Of a DNA stretch of 64,000 bases, positions 42,656 to 51,783 are shown in pieces (position 1 is the stretch's first letter; each line of letters begins with the position of its first letter). Source of the stretch: Pseudaminobacter soli (ex Zhang et al. 2022) (lineage in GTDB: Bacteria; Pseudomonadota; Alphaproteobacteria; Rhizobiales; Rhizobiaceae); contig NZ_JABVCF010000001.1 of assembly GCF_014595955.1 (NCBI RefSeq), positions 310,001 to 374,000 of the forward strand, in the 5' to 3' direction. The position numbers were made by a program, and so were the translations under genes. Under the pieces are notes generated by a model that saw only the letters and a list, made by a program, of their open reading frames with translations, was not told the DNA's origin and did no database searches.

Positions 42656-43265
42656 AGTCAACCCGTTCTGTCGGACTGGCGCGGTCGCCTCGCGGGCGCC
42701 GCTCATCAGGCGCGCTCGTGGTGGCGATCGAGATCGGCGGGTTTTGTTTACGTCAGGAATCGGCGCTTTCCAAAACGGCCACCCGCGATGTCTGCTTCCA
42801 GGCACCGGCTAGGTTTGCCTCTATGGCCGCCATCGGCGCAAAGCTGCCCCTCAATTTGCGGCGGACGCAGTGAACTCCGGATCAGGTCTTTGCCTTTGGG
42901 TCCCGGATTCGATCGTCTCTCGTCCGACCGGGAAGGATTCACATGCAAACAGACCCGCCCCCAACCAATGCGGCCTAAGGCCAGGCGGGAAGCTGATTTG
43001 GGGTTAACCCGATGGACACCGAGCCGTCAGAATGCCGCCTGCCAACCGCTGGCGCCACGCTTGCCACGTTAGGCAGATTCGACTTTCTGGAGTGGGAATA
43101 GATTGCCTGCTGACGAGACCGAAAACCCTGCAATCCGCACGTGCTCTAGACGCCAGCTAGCCAATCTTATCCCGGCGACCGCCAACGGTTCGCCAAGAGC
43201 AATGCAATCAGCCACGCCCCCAGCCAGGATTACAATCGCGCAGGGAAATGATTTCTACCTCCGCA
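42656..43265. other. Gene-free stretch holding dispersed repeat copy 2
   Basis: About 600 bp without a supported gene. Most of it is the second full copy of the dispersed repeat (42785-43146). The remainder contains only short open frames without ribosome binding sites. Confidence 0.55.
42785..43146 (+). repeat. Dispersed non-coding repeat, copy 2
   Basis: Aligns in order and orientation with 1420-1740: GTTTGCCTCTATGGCC, AAGCTGCCC, TTCGATCGTCTCTCG, CGATGGACACC, GTCAGAATGCCGCCTGC, and TTTCTGGAG recur, followed by a weaker match (GAAAACCCTGCAATCC versus GAAAGCCCATGCAATCC). The copies differ at many positions and in spacing. No common open frame is kept. Confidence 0.75.
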
Positions 43266-43625
43266 TCATGTCGGGCGGACGGAGCGGCTGCTGGCGAGCA
43301 GCACCGATGCCGAAAGGATCACCACGATTGCGCCCGTAAGCACCGCGTTGCAAGTCAGGGCCCTCATCCCGGCGAAGCCCAGGAGCCACGGCGAAACAAT
43401 CAGCCACGCGCCCAGGACCAGAGTGACCCACTCCTCCCAGAGTTGATTGCTCGAGAGCGCGGCTATGCCCAGAAGCCCGATCGCCGCACCGACCAGGTAG
43501 TGGCTCCATGCCACGGCTCCCGCGGCTACCGAAGCCGCGTAGAAATGCGGGATGATGACTGGAGATAGAAACACATAGAGCCCAATCAGCGGCAAAAGCC
43601 GATCCTGCCATCTCTGACCGTTCAT
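43266..43625 (-). CDS. SPW-repeat membrane protein
   Basis: A 119-residue protein with about four membrane segments and the SPW-type pattern WEEWVTLVLGAWLIVSPWLLGF near residue 70; an earlier LYVFLSPVIIPHF segment gives a half-repeat. Function of the family is unknown. The ATG at 43625 has a GGAG site 6 bases upstream, preferred over the start at 43718. It is monocistronic. Confidence 0.82.
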   Translation of the reverse strand: MNGQRWQDRLLPLIGLYVFLSPVIIPHFYAASVAAGAVAWSHYLVGAAIGLLGIAALSSNQLWEEWVTLVLGAWLIVSPWLLGFAGMRALTCNAVLTGAIVVILSASVLLASSRSVRPT

Positions 43626-43997
43626 GTTGCGCTCCATGAAGCATCTCGGCCATGAGCGCGGCCTGCCTCGGATGAGATTAGAGGATCGCCCTTGCCAGGC
43701 GGCATTGAGGGAAGTCAAAGCCGCTTCGGGGCTTGGTGCGGTGACCGGAGGAAGCAGTGATCTTCAGGACGGCATTATGCCCGGCTTCTCACCCAGTGCC
43801 TCAAGCATATTGCCGAGTGCATCGCGTTCACGGGAGGGTTCGAACCTCTCCGCCGACCGCATTTCGGCTTGCGTCACGCTATCGCTGCCAGTCCCCGTGC
43901 AAGCATGAATAGCGATGGCTTAAATTGATCCATCTGTGACTGCCAAGATCGATTACGGAGATCCGCAGCCGAGTTGAACCACCCGCCGCCCCCAACC
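43626..43997. other. Gene-free stretch (about 370 bp)
   Basis: Short open frames on both strands lack ribosome binding sites and coding-like composition. No operator, terminator or repeat was recognised. Confidence 0.4.
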
Positions 43998-44171
43998 TCA
44001 AGACGCAACGTCCGCACTTGGTGAATCTACGGGCGAAATCCACTTGACCTTTTCTTCTTCTATGAGCCGAACAAGAAGATCTATCTTCTTCGGATCAGTT
44101 TCCGTCTCAAGCCTTTTCTCGAAGTTCCTGATATTTTCCAGATGTATAAACTTTCGATGCTTATCAGTCAC
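43998..44171 (-). CDS. Small hypothetical protein (57 aa)
   Basis: A 57-residue charged helical protein beginning (GTG) TDKHRKFIHLENIRNFEKRL and ending after KKIDLLVRLIEEEKVKW. A good AGGAG site lies 7 bases before the GTG at 44171. Such short charged helical proteins are common beside stress genes in Rhizobiales; no domain was recognised. Confidence 0.65.
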   Translation of the reverse strand: MTDKHRKFIHLENIRNFEKRLETETDPKKIDLLVRLIEEEKVKWISPVDSPSADVAS

Positions 44172-44420
44172 GGCGCGCTCCTTTGGAGGCAGCGCCCCCT
44201 GCACCGCGGCTATACACCTGCACATTTAACCGGTCTAATCACATTACTGCCAAATCATGCTCCATAAATGGTAGGAATGCCGACCGGAAGGAATAACAGT
44301 TTACACCCGTTACAACTGCAATCAGGTACTCCAATGTCGGCCGTTCCGAACCCTGTATTCCTCGGCTACGGCACCCAGGGCCGCTACCTACGCAGCGATT
44401 TCTTTGCCTGATCTACCCTG

Positions 44421-44460
44421 TGCAAAGAAAAGGGACCCGCGCCCTTGAGGGCGCGAGTCC
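44421..44460 (-). terminator. Intrinsic terminator of the DUF3618 operon
   Basis: Read on the minus strand, GGACTCGCGCCC and GGGCGCGGGTCC form a GC-rich stem around a CTCAA-type loop and are followed directly by TTTTCTTT. It lies about 30 bases after the minus-strand DUF3618 gene. This is the clearest intrinsic terminator in the window. Confidence 0.85.
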
Positions 44461-44490
44461 GACGATAGGAGAATCCTGCGAAGCGGAAGC

Positions 44491-45690
44491 TCAAGTCTTG
44501 TGGGACCGCACAGTCTCTATGTTCCCGACGTCGAGCGAGGAAGCGCTTTCGCTCTGTCTCGAAGCGCCTTCGCGATGGCGCTCACCTCCGCCGGCAAGCC
44601 CCTGGCTGCCGGTAGAGCCTGCCTGCCGCTGCGGCTCGCCCGTCGACGTTGAGGCTTGACGGCCTGCCAGCCCCCCACGCTGGGGCTCCCCGCCTGAGTG
44701 CTCGCCTCCCGCGCCTACTGTCAGGCCCTCGCGCTTGGCCTCCTGCTTGACCGTTTCCTTCGCGGTCTGCAGCACGGTACTCGCGCGGCTTCCGATCTCC
44801 CCGAGCAGGTCCTCGGCCTTTTCGGACGTCAGCCCCTGCTTCTCAGCTTCCTCGGCAACCTTCTCGTAGGTCCCGGCCGCGACGGCTTTCGCCTTGTCGT
44901 AGCCTTGGGCGGCCATGTCGCTAGCCTGCTTCTTCACCGCATCGCTTGCCTCGCCCATCAGCCGATCTTCCGTCTCGGTCTCCGGCAGCGCGGCCCCAAG
45001 AGCGGCGCCTATGGCCAGGCCGATCGCGCCAAGCAGCAAAGGCTGCTCGCGCATCATGCCGGTCAGCGACTCAGTCATGTGTCGCCCTTGCCGGACTGCG
45101 GTTCCCCCCATGCGGGAAGCGGAGTCGCGCAGATCGTGCATGCCCCGGCTCGCCGAATCCTGCATCGATGACGCTGTGTCCCGCATGCTGGCGGCAGCAC
45201 CCATCACCGACTCGCGCACGCCAGCGGCCATATCGGCGGCCGAGGAAGCCATGGACGAAATGCCCTCGCCCGCGCTCCTTCCAGCGTCACGGACCGACTC
45301 CGACGCCGACCCGACGCCCCAGTCTGAGCTGCCGTCCGAGGACCACTCCGAGGCGCCGGTGCGGTAGCCGTCCGATCCGTTGCCTCCGCGCCGGACATGC
45401 GTATCATAACCGCGAGGATAGAAGCCGCCGCTCCGGGCGCCGCCAACCATCATCCAAGCGATGCCCGCGCCGATCAGCAACAGTGGCGCCGGGTTGTCCT
45501 GCATGGTTCGGCCGAGATTGTGCATCACCTTTCCGCCGCCGGTGTCCTTGGTGTAGCCGAGGACTTCGTCGAGCATCTGCCCGGGTGACATCTTTGCGCG
45601 CAGTTCGTCCAGGGTCTCGCTGACGCGGGCGCGGGTCTGCTCGACATCGCGCTCGATCTCGCTGCTGGATTTATGTCCGTTTGTGCTCAT
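44491..45690 (-). CDS. DUF3618 protein with amphipathic helical repeats
   Basis: A 399-residue protein. The N-terminal DUF3618 part contains IERDVEQTRARVSETLDELR, followed by a membrane segment (PLLLIGAGIAWMMVGG) near residue 90, long Ala/Ser/Met-rich helical repeats, a second hydrophobic hairpin (LLLGAIGLAIGAALGAAL) near 215, and LEA-like helices and a Gly/Ser/Gln-rich tail. Proteins of this type accompany holin-like and stress proteins in Rhizobiales; a membrane-protection role is inferred. Last gene of a three-gene operon. Confidence 0.85.
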   Translation of the reverse strand: MSTNGHKSSSEIERDVEQTRARVSETLDELRAKMSPGQMLDEVLGYTKDTGGGKVMHNLGRTMQDNPAPLLLIGAGIAWMMVGGARSGGFYPRGYDTHVRRGGNGSDGYRTGASEWSSDGSSDWGVGSASESVRDAGRSAGEGISSMASSAADMAAGVRESVMGAAASMRDTASSMQDSASRGMHDLRDSASRMGGTAVRQGRHMTESLTGMMREQPLLLGAIGLAIGAALGAALPETETEDRLMGEASDAVKKQASDMAAQGYDKAKAVAAGTYEKVAEEAEKQGLTSEKAEDLLGEIGSRASTVLQTAKETVKQEAKREGLTVGAGGEHSGGEPQRGGLAGRQASTSTGEPQRQAGSTGSQGLAGGGERHREGASRQSESASSLDVGNIETVRSHKT

Positions 45691-46079
45691 CGTATCTGCT
45701 CCCTGGCTACCAGTGCGTCACGGCGCACCTGCTCGAGTGTGCGGTCGGGGGCGAGATGAGATGCCTTGAGGCGGCCCAGACCGACCGAGAGGAGTATGAC
45801 GCCGACAAGAAGGACGACGAGGCTAACGACCAGCAACGCCCAGTGCTCTTCCATGCCTTGAGCGACCAGAAAGGCCGATATCGCCTGCAGCAGTATGACG
45901 ATGGCTGGGATCATCAGAACCCCCGCAGCGGCAAGCATCCCCATCGCGCCGGTCATCTTGCCGATGTTCTCGGAAGTTTCCGTCCGGGCAAGGCGGATTT
46001 CCTGCCGGAAGAGCGTGGACATCTCGTTCACGAGCGTCGACAGCAGTTCGGGCAGGGAGCGAGTGTCATGAATCGACAT
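45687..46079 (-). CDS. Phage holin-like (DUF1469) membrane protein
   Basis: A 130-residue protein with an N-terminal amphipathic part (LSTLVNEMSTLFRQEIRLAR) and two membrane segments (MLAAAGVLMIPAIVILLQAI and ALLVVSLVVLLVGVILLSVG), the pattern of the Phage_holin_3_6/DUF1469 family. Despite the name these are housekeeping envelope proteins in alphaproteobacteria. Overlaps the next gene by 4 bases and the previous stop by 1, so the three genes are tightly coupled. Confidence 0.87.
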   Translation of the reverse strand: MSIHDTRSLPELLSTLVNEMSTLFRQEIRLARTETSENIGKMTGAMGMLAAAGVLMIPAIVILLQAISAFLVAQGMEEHWALLVVSLVVLLVGVILLSVGLGRLKASHLAPDRTLEQVRRDALVAREQIR

Positions 46080-46738
46080 TATGGCATCTCCCCAATTGAG
46101 GACGGCGTGGAGGGCATGGTCTGACCGACGCCGCCGCTGCCGTACCGGGTTTCAGTTCCTGTCTGGCGCAGCCCTTCGGCCATTGCGCGACTTCCGGCCT
46201 GTTCCCCGCGCCGGGCACCCGCACCCCCATACGAGCGGTCCTGACCGGCGTTCGCATAGGACTGGACGGTTCTGCTCTTGATGAAGCGCGAGAGCACGAA
46301 GCCAGCAAGAACCGCGCTGCCGAAGAAGGCCGCCGGCTGTCGGCGAGCGAAGTCGTCGACCATATCGACGAACTCCCCTACGCTGCGTCCGCGAACCGAT
46401 GAGGCGGCACGCTCGAGGCCATCGGCGGCTTGGCGGACATAGCCTGCGATCTCCGGCGACTGCTTCTCGAGATCGTCGGCGGTGTTGCGGGCCACTTGCG
46501 CGAATCCCTCAATGCGGTTCGCTCCCGCCTCCTTGCCGTGCTCGGCAAATTCCTCTGCCTTATCCCTGGCGCTCTGGGCCGCATCCTTGGCGCTATCGCT
46601 GACGGTATGGGCTGCGTCGCTGATGGCTTCCTTGGCATTGTCGCTGGTGGACTTGGCGCCGCTGTGCGAGCCGGCGGGGTCCTGCCTTCCAGGGCCTGAA
46701 GGGCCTCCCGGCCTCCAGCCCGTGTCTTCGTTGCTCAT
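46079..46738 (-). CDS. Hypothetical nucleoporin/LEA-like membrane-associated protein
   Basis: A 219-residue protein. The N-terminal 70 residues are Ala/Asp/Ser-rich amphipathic repeats of LEA type (DNAKEAISDAAHTVSDSAKD), a middle helix (QVARNTADDLEKQSPEIAGY) follows, then a single membrane segment (AAFFGSAVLAGFVLSRFIKS) near residue 150 and a disordered Gly/Arg-rich tail. The ATG at 46738 has a GGAG site, so the TTG at 46912 is not used. First gene of the operon with DUF1469 and DUF3618; a desiccation or envelope-stress role is plausible. Confidence 0.8.
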   Translation of the reverse strand: MSNEDTGWRPGGPSGPGRQDPAGSHSGAKSTSDNAKEAISDAAHTVSDSAKDAAQSARDKAEEFAEHGKEAGANRIEGFAQVARNTADDLEKQSPEIAGYVRQAADGLERAASSVRGRSVGEFVDMVDDFARRQPAAFFGSAVLAGFVLSRFIKSRTVQSYANAGQDRSYGGAGARRGEQAGSRAMAEGLRQTGTETRYGSGGVGQTMPSTPSSIGEMP

Positions 46739-46993
46739 GGACGTGCTCCGGTTTGCTTGGGCCGCGCGTCTCTGGACGGCGGCGAATTGCTTTGCCAAGC
46801 TCAACTGGAATGTTCGCATCCGGTTCCCGCGGAGGGTCATATTCCTGCCGGATTTCAATTTTTGCGGCATGCCGGGGAGCAGAACCAAGCTCAGTGAGCG
46901 CTCACGGCACAATCCGCTCAGGAGCGGCCCAAGTCCGCCACGGCGCTCCGCTCGGCAGGCCGGGAAAGCCAGCGGCCGAGCCCAGCGTTCACT

Positions 46994-48415
46994 TCACCTG
47001 CGGGAAACCAATTCGCCGCCCAAAATAATCCATGAGCGTCCCTGGCTCGCATCGCCGAAGACAATTCGGCTAGTCCTATCCTTGCAGCATGAAGCCCGAG
47101 CGATCACGTAGCCTTTCGGATGCGCCTGCAACCATTCGTCGATCTGTTTCTCATCGACATTGGCCACTGGCTTCTCTGCCCGCGAGAGAAAGCCAACCTG
47201 TCCCTGATAGTGGCCCGCGAACCCCCAGTCGGCCCCGCTCTGTCCGGCGACGAATTCGGCCAATGGCTCAAGGTCGTAACGCTCCGGCAAGAACGGGAAC
47301 ACGGCGAGTTGTCCCACGCAGAAAAGCGCGACCATCGCTCCGGAGCTTATGGGAAAGGCTTTGAATGGAATGGCCGCCATCAAATATGCAAACAGCACTA
47401 TGAGGACCGGGAGGAGCGGCATCAGATAATGCGGCTGCTTCCCGGAAATCAGGCTGAAGAGGACCAGTTCCAGCAGCAACCAAAGACCGAGAAACAGCAG
47501 AATTCGTTGTCCACCTCGATCTAGCCCCTCCCCGCTGTATAGCCGGCGGACGGGACGCAGTCGCCACATATCCCATGACAGCACCCAGGGGAGCAGCATC
47601 ACCGGCAACAGAAGGAGGTAGAAGTAGAACGGCCTTACGTGAGCGCCCTCGAGAGAGCCGGAAATTCTCCCGGCAGCCTGACGCCAGACAAGGTTGTAGG
47701 CATAGTCCCAGCCCGCCTGATGAAAGGCCAGGCCGAGCCAGGCAACCGGCATCATGGCAGCGACGAGCACAGCTATCGGCAGCCGGCGGTAGAACTGCCG
47801 AGGCGTTATGCTCGAAACCGGGTCACGCCAAAGGGAGTAGAATGCGACCGGGAAGCCGACATGTATGAACACCACTGGCCCCTTGGCCAGGAGGCAAAGC
47901 CCCAGAAACAAACCCGCGAGCGCCGCATGCCGCCAATCTCCATCCTTCGACAGGCGGATCAGGGCCAGGAACGACGCAACGACAAGTGCCGTAAGGAGCA
48001 AATCGAAAAATATCAGGCTGGCATAGATCAGGAAGGGGACGCTTCCAAGCAGAAGCCACGGCGCCCTCTCGGCCATTCCCTCCATATTCGGAAACAGCGC
48101 CCGTGAAAGACGCTGCGTCAGATAGATGATGGACGCAGATATCGCGAATATCACGACCAATGCCGCAGCACGGCTGACCCCGAAGATCTCCCAGCCAAGA
48201 TCGATCAGCCAGAAAAGCAGCGGGCCCTTCTGGAAATATGGTTCGAAGTTGAGCGTCGGCACGAACCAACTTTCACGCAGGTACATCTCCCACGCTATCG
48301 TAAGATATCTGGTCTCGTCCGGCGGAATGATTGGTCGAGCCGCAAAACCGACGACGAAGAAGACTGCAAGCAACAGGTAGGGAAGAAGCGGCGCGATCGG
48401 CGGTTTGGTCAGCAT
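46994..48415 (-). CDS. ArnT-like glycosyltransferase (GT39/83)
   Basis: A 473-residue inner-membrane protein with about 11-12 membrane segments. The N-terminal loop PPDETRYLTIAWEMYLRES carries the Asp-Glu motif used by ArnT and galacturonosyltransferases. It would move a sugar from a polyprenyl-phosphate carrier onto lipid A or core sugars at the periplasmic face. With the two upstream genes it forms an rgtE-rgtF-transferase set, as in Rhizobium, where the sugar is galacturonic acid; the actual sugar here is not shown. The frame overlaps the preceding gene by 7 bases. Confidence 0.85.
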   Translation of the reverse strand: MLTKPPIAPLLPYLLLAVFFVVGFAARPIIPPDETRYLTIAWEMYLRESWFVPTLNFEPYFQKGPLLFWLIDLGWEIFGVSRAAALVVIFAISASIIYLTQRLSRALFPNMEGMAERAPWLLLGSVPFLIYASLIFFDLLLTALVVASFLALIRLSKDGDWRHAALAGLFLGLCLLAKGPVVFIHVGFPVAFYSLWRDPVSSITPRQFYRRLPIAVLVAAMMPVAWLGLAFHQAGWDYAYNLVWRQAAGRISGSLEGAHVRPFYFYLLLLPVMLLPWVLSWDMWRLRPVRRLYSGEGLDRGGQRILLFLGLWLLLELVLFSLISGKQPHYLMPLLPVLIVLFAYLMAAIPFKAFPISSGAMVALFCVGQLAVFPFLPERYDLEPLAEFVAGQSGADWGFAGHYQGQVGFLSRAEKPVANVDEKQIDEWLQAHPKGYVIARASCCKDRTSRIVFGDASQGRSWIILGGELVSRR

Positions 48416-48696
48416 TCAGCGGCATCGCCCGGCTCGCTGGCCGCCGGCCGGCTGAGATGGAGATTACGAAGATAGATAAAGATACCTGTCGCCTGGCCGA
48501 TGATGAACACGGGATCTCGCCGGTACACGGCGTAGGTGAGCAGGACGACGCCCCCAGCCAGGCTGAAGTACCAGAACGCCCTTGGAACGACGCTGCGCCG
48601 CCGCCGCTCGGATGCAATCCACTGCACGAGGAAACGCATGAAGAACAGGGCCTGCCCAAGCAGCCCTATTCCCAGCCACAATGTCGAATATGTCAC
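48409..48696 (-). CDS. LAB_N-domain small membrane protein (RgtF-like)
   Basis: A 95-residue protein with about three membrane segments matching the lipid-A biosynthesis N-terminal (LAB_N) domain: LWLGIGLLGQALFFMRFLVQW, RAFWYFSLAGGVVLLTYAVY, and FIIGQATGIFIYLRNL. In Rhizobium, RgtF helps RgtE make dodecaprenyl-phosphate-galacturonate. The GTG at 48696 overlaps the upstream TGA and is preferred to the longer frame from 48765. Overlaps the next gene. Confidence 0.86.
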   Translation of the reverse strand: MTYSTLWLGIGLLGQALFFMRFLVQWIASERRRRSVVPRAFWYFSLAGGVVLLTYAVYRRDPVFIIGQATGIFIYLRNLHLSRPAASEPGDAAEC

Positions 48697-49670
48697 GGCG
48701 CCTTCACCGGGTTGGTTATTTCCTTGGGTGCGTAATCGCTCGGCAGCCGCCGTCGCTGAAGCCACGCCGCGCCTGCAAGATCGACGGCTCCTACCAATGC
48801 GCGGTTCCAGAACCCGTACTTCGAGCGGCCCTTTACGCGGGGCCGGTGCGAGACCGCGACATGGTGGAGTTCGACCCCGTTGCGCAATAGCATAGCGGGG
48901 AGAAACCTATGCACATGGTCGAAATAGGGCAGCGCCAGGAAGTCCGCGCGCCGGATCAATTTGAGACTGCAGCCCGTGTCGCGCGTGCCGTCCTTGAGCA
49001 CGGCGGCTCGGAACTTGTTGGCCAGCCGAGAAGAGATCCTGCGCAGCGGGTTGTCCTTGCGGACTGCCCTTTGTCCCAGGACCGCTGCCCGTGGCTGCGC
49101 GGCGCTCGCCCGACGGTAGCATTCGAAGAGCGAAGAAATGTCGGCCGGATCGTTCTGGAGGTCGCCGTCCATGAAGACCAGGAGATCGCCCGTCGCGGCT
49201 CTGGCGCCCGACAAGAAGGCTGCCGATTGTCCGAGAGGCCGCTCATGCCGGATTACCCGAAGCATCGGCACTTGCGCTTGCAGCGCCAGGAGCCTTTCCA
49301 AGGTCCCGTCCGTGCTGCCGTCGTCCACGTAGACGATCTCGCGGATGGGACTTGGACCGAGCGCAGCCAGTTGGATCTCATCGACAAGGATGTCGATGTT
49401 TTCCGCCTCATTCAACACCGGAACGATTACGGAGATCGCGGTCCCCGCCGCCCCCGCTTCTTCTACGACGTTGTGCATGGTGAGCGGTGACCGTGGGGAT
49501 CGTTCATCTAGGGCTCCGAGTAACTCTTGCGGCGCATACACGGCTTGTCCCGATGCTTCCAGCCCCGAAGACGATGGTGATCGATCGGCACTCACATCTG
49601 GCGTGGCAAAACCAGTATCCACATCGAGCTTGAACCCCGACTTCTCTACCAAATCTGCGGATGTAAGCAT
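48693..49670 (-). CDS. GT2 polyprenyl-phosphate glycosyltransferase (RgtE/ArnC-like)
   Basis: A 325-residue glycosyltransferase. The GT2 fold begins at ISVIVPVLNEAENI near residue 80, with acidic motifs VYVDDGSTDGT and FMDGDLQNDP, as in DPM1/ArnC/RgtE enzymes that charge polyprenyl phosphate with a sugar. The N-terminal about 65 residues are unlike the family and the start may be Met65 (49478). It leads the operon with RgtF-like and ArnT-like proteins. Confidence 0.88.
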   Translation of the reverse strand: MLTSADLVEKSGFKLDVDTGFATPDVSADRSPSSSGLEASGQAVYAPQELLGALDERSPRSPLTMHNVVEEAGAAGTAISVIVPVLNEAENIDILVDEIQLAALGPSPIREIVYVDDGSTDGTLERLLALQAQVPMLRVIRHERPLGQSAAFLSGARAATGDLLVFMDGDLQNDPADISSLFECYRRASAAQPRAAVLGQRAVRKDNPLRRISSRLANKFRAAVLKDGTRDTGCSLKLIRRADFLALPYFDHVHRFLPAMLLRNGVELHHVAVSHRPRVKGRSKYGFWNRALVGAVDLAGAAWLQRRRLPSDYAPKEITNPVKAP

Positions 49671-50251
49671 GGTCCACTACTTGCCCCTCGCCCTCTGCCA
49701 ATTCAGCAACCCCTAGCCCTAAGGGCTGGGCCTTCCAGGGTCGAACAGCACGTCGAGTCCATCCTTGCTCCTGAGAAATGCCGCATAGCAAGCGTCCTGA
49801 GCAGTTATAGGCCCAACTTTTTCACACCTAAGACCCCACTTGGCCGCCAGCGTCTGGCTCATCGCAGTTCCGTCCCAACTCCGTAGCGCGCACCCGCACC
49901 TCCCTGATCAATGTATACTCACTTGATAGTAAAAGCATTCAAAAGGATTGTTCTTTGTAATTGCGGAAGCACGCGCCCGCCGCTAACTCAACAGAGCTCT
50001 TCGACAGTTTCGGTCGTTGCCGTCATTGGAGAAAATATCTGTCTTTATCCTGCGAACCCGTAATGGAGCGCGAATAATGCGCAGTTCCCGTGTTAGCTCG
50101 CTTCGGAGACGTAAAGATGGTCGACATGGCTCCGGCTTAACCCACGAGCTGCACCTTTTGAGCTGAGTTGACACGCCGTCCCGTTATCGTGTGATTATCT
50201 ATTCCCGGAGGCGGTATTTATCCTTGCCGCAAGGAATATGAGAGGTGGACG
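49671..50251. other. Gene-free stretch with AT-rich part (about 580 bp)
   Basis: No gene supported. The part near 49905-49965 is markedly AT-rich (TTGATAGTAAAAGCATTC), as expected for a promoter or horizontally acquired scrap. A GAGGTGG ribosome binding site sits just before 50252. Short open frames elsewhere lack support. Confidence 0.4.
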
Positions 50252-51331
50252 ATGTGGCCCGACCGCCGCGTGATTGATCTTCTCGGAATCGAGCTGCCGA
50301 TCATCCAGGCCCCTATGGCGGGCCCGGTCTTCTCGGACATGGTGATCGCCGTCGCCGAGGCGGGAGGGCTCGGATCGCTTCCCTGCGCCACCATGAATGC
50401 CGAGCAGGTGCGCGCAGAGTTGGGCATCATCCGCAGCCGCACCAGCCGTCCGATCAACGTAAACTTCTTCTGCCATACGCCGCCTGCCGTGGACCCGGCG
50501 CGGGAAGCTCTCTGGCGGCAGCGCCTTAGAAACTACTATGTGGAGTTCGAACTCGATCCCGACGGCCCGATCCCGACGTCGAATCGCACCCCATTTGATG
50601 ACCAACTCTGCGCATTAATCGAGGAGTTCCGGCCGGAAGTGGTCAGCTTCCATTTCGGACTTCCAGAACCACGCCTGCTCGACCGCGTGAAGCAGACAGG
50701 CGCGAAGATCCTGTCCTCGGCCACCACCGTGAAGGAGGCACGCTGGCTTGAGGAGAACGGCGCCGACGCGATCATCGCTCAAGGTTTTGAGGCCGGCGGC
50801 CACCGCGGCTTGTTCCTCGATGAGGACATATCCACACAGGTCGGCACCTTCGCGCTCGTTCCGCAGGTGGCCGATGCTGTGAAGGTTCCGGTCATCGCGG
50901 CGGGCGGCATCACCGATGCGCGTGGGATCGTTGCCGCTTTCGCGCTGGGCGCCTCGGCGGTGCAGATCGGCACGGCCTACCTGTTCACGCCGGAAGCACG
51001 GCTGGCGCCTCCACATCGCGCTGCGCTTCGAGAGGACAGGGCCGAGGAAACCGTCCTGACGAACATCTTCACCGGGCGGCCTGCACGAGGCATCGTTAAT
51101 CGCATCATGAGCGAGGTGGGGCCCATGACAGACACCGCGCCTGCGTTCCCGCTCGCGGGCGGTGCGCTGGCGCCGCTGCGGGAGGCCAGCCTGAAGGCGG
51201 GGTCGGGCGACTTCATTTCTCTGTGGTCGGGGCAATCGGCAAGGCTCTGCCGGGAAATGCCGGCGGGCGAACTGACCCGTCGCCTCGCATCGGAAGCGTT
51301 CTCGCGGCTTTCTCGGGACGATCTGGCCTGA
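50252..51331 (+). CDS. Nitronate monooxygenase (2-nitropropane dioxygenase-like)
   Basis: A 359-residue FMN TIM-barrel enzyme that oxidises alkyl nitronates. Features: PIIQAPMAG near residue 16, the catalytic His region AQGFEAGGHRG near 175, and VPVIAAGGITDARGIVAAFALGA with the phosphate-binding loop near 215. Normal family length. A GAGGTGG site precedes the ATG. Stands alone and ends at a strong hairpin. Confidence 0.92.
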   Translation: MWPDRRVIDLLGIELPIIQAPMAGPVFSDMVIAVAEAGGLGSLPCATMNAEQVRAELGIIRSRTSRPINVNFFCHTPPAVDPAREALWRQRLRNYYVEFELDPDGPIPTSNRTPFDDQLCALIEEFRPEVVSFHFGLPEPRLLDRVKQTGAKILSSATTVKEARWLEENGADAIIAQGFEAGGHRGLFLDEDISTQVGTFALVPQVADAVKVPVIAAGGITDARGIVAAFALGASAVQIGTAYLFTPEARLAPPHRAALREDRAEETVLTNIFTGRPARGIVNRIMSEVGPMTDTAPAFPLAGGALAPLREASLKAGSGDFISLWSGQSARLCREMPAGELTRRLASEAFSRLSRDDLA

Positions 51332-51343
51332 GGCTGATCTCTT

Positions 51344-51382
51344 TCCCGGTTTACCCTGCTGGCGATCCAGCAGGGTAGACCG
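51344..51382. terminator. Hairpin between convergent genes
   Basis: CCGGTTTACCCTGCTGG and CCAGCAGGGTAGACCGG form a 17-bp stem with one G-U wobble and a 5-base loop, 13 bases after the nitronate monooxygenase stop and about 70 bases from the end of the minus-strand cupredoxin gene. No T-run follows on either strand, so it may terminate both ways weakly or protect the mRNA end. Confidence 0.6.
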
Positions 51383-51450
51383 GAGGGCATTCTCATGGCG
51401 ACACTGCCATCGCATAAGCGAGCAGGGCCGGACCGCACTCGCTGACGGCC

Positions 51451-51771
51451 CTAGTCGACCGTCAGCTTGCCCTTCATGTTCGGATGGAAGCGGCAGTAGA
51501 AATCCACGGCCTCCTTCTTTTCGAGGCGCTGGGTGACCGACTTCTTGGCAGGGAGCATCACCTCCCATTCGCCCTTAACGGTCGCCGTGTGCACGACGGG
51601 ATCCTTGTTGATCCATTCGATCGTGTCGCCGACCTTGGCCGAGATGGCGGTCGGCGAGAACGCCATCTTGTCGATGACCACCTGAATGGTCTCTGCCTGC
51701 GCCGCCTGAGCTATTGCCAGCGGCAGTACCAGCACGACGGCAAGCCATAAGCTGCGATGCTCGATGGACAT
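51451..51771 (-). CDS. Exported cupredoxin (amicyanin/plastocyanin-like)
   Basis: A 106-residue small blue-copper protein with a signal peptide (VLVLPLAIAQAAQA). Type-1 copper ligands are visible: His61 in VVHTATVKG and Cys93, His96, Met99 in FYCRFHPNMKG. It carries electrons in the periplasm. It lies 12 bases after the DUF4142 gene and is probably co-transcribed with it and possibly the sigma factor. Confidence 0.93.
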   Translation of the reverse strand: MSIEHRSLWLAVVLVLPLAIAQAAQAETIQVVIDKMAFSPTAISAKVGDTIEWINKDPVVHTATVKGEWEVMLPAKKSVTQRLEKKEAVDFYCRFHPNMKGKLTVD

Positions 51772-51783
51772 CGGCGCGTTCCC

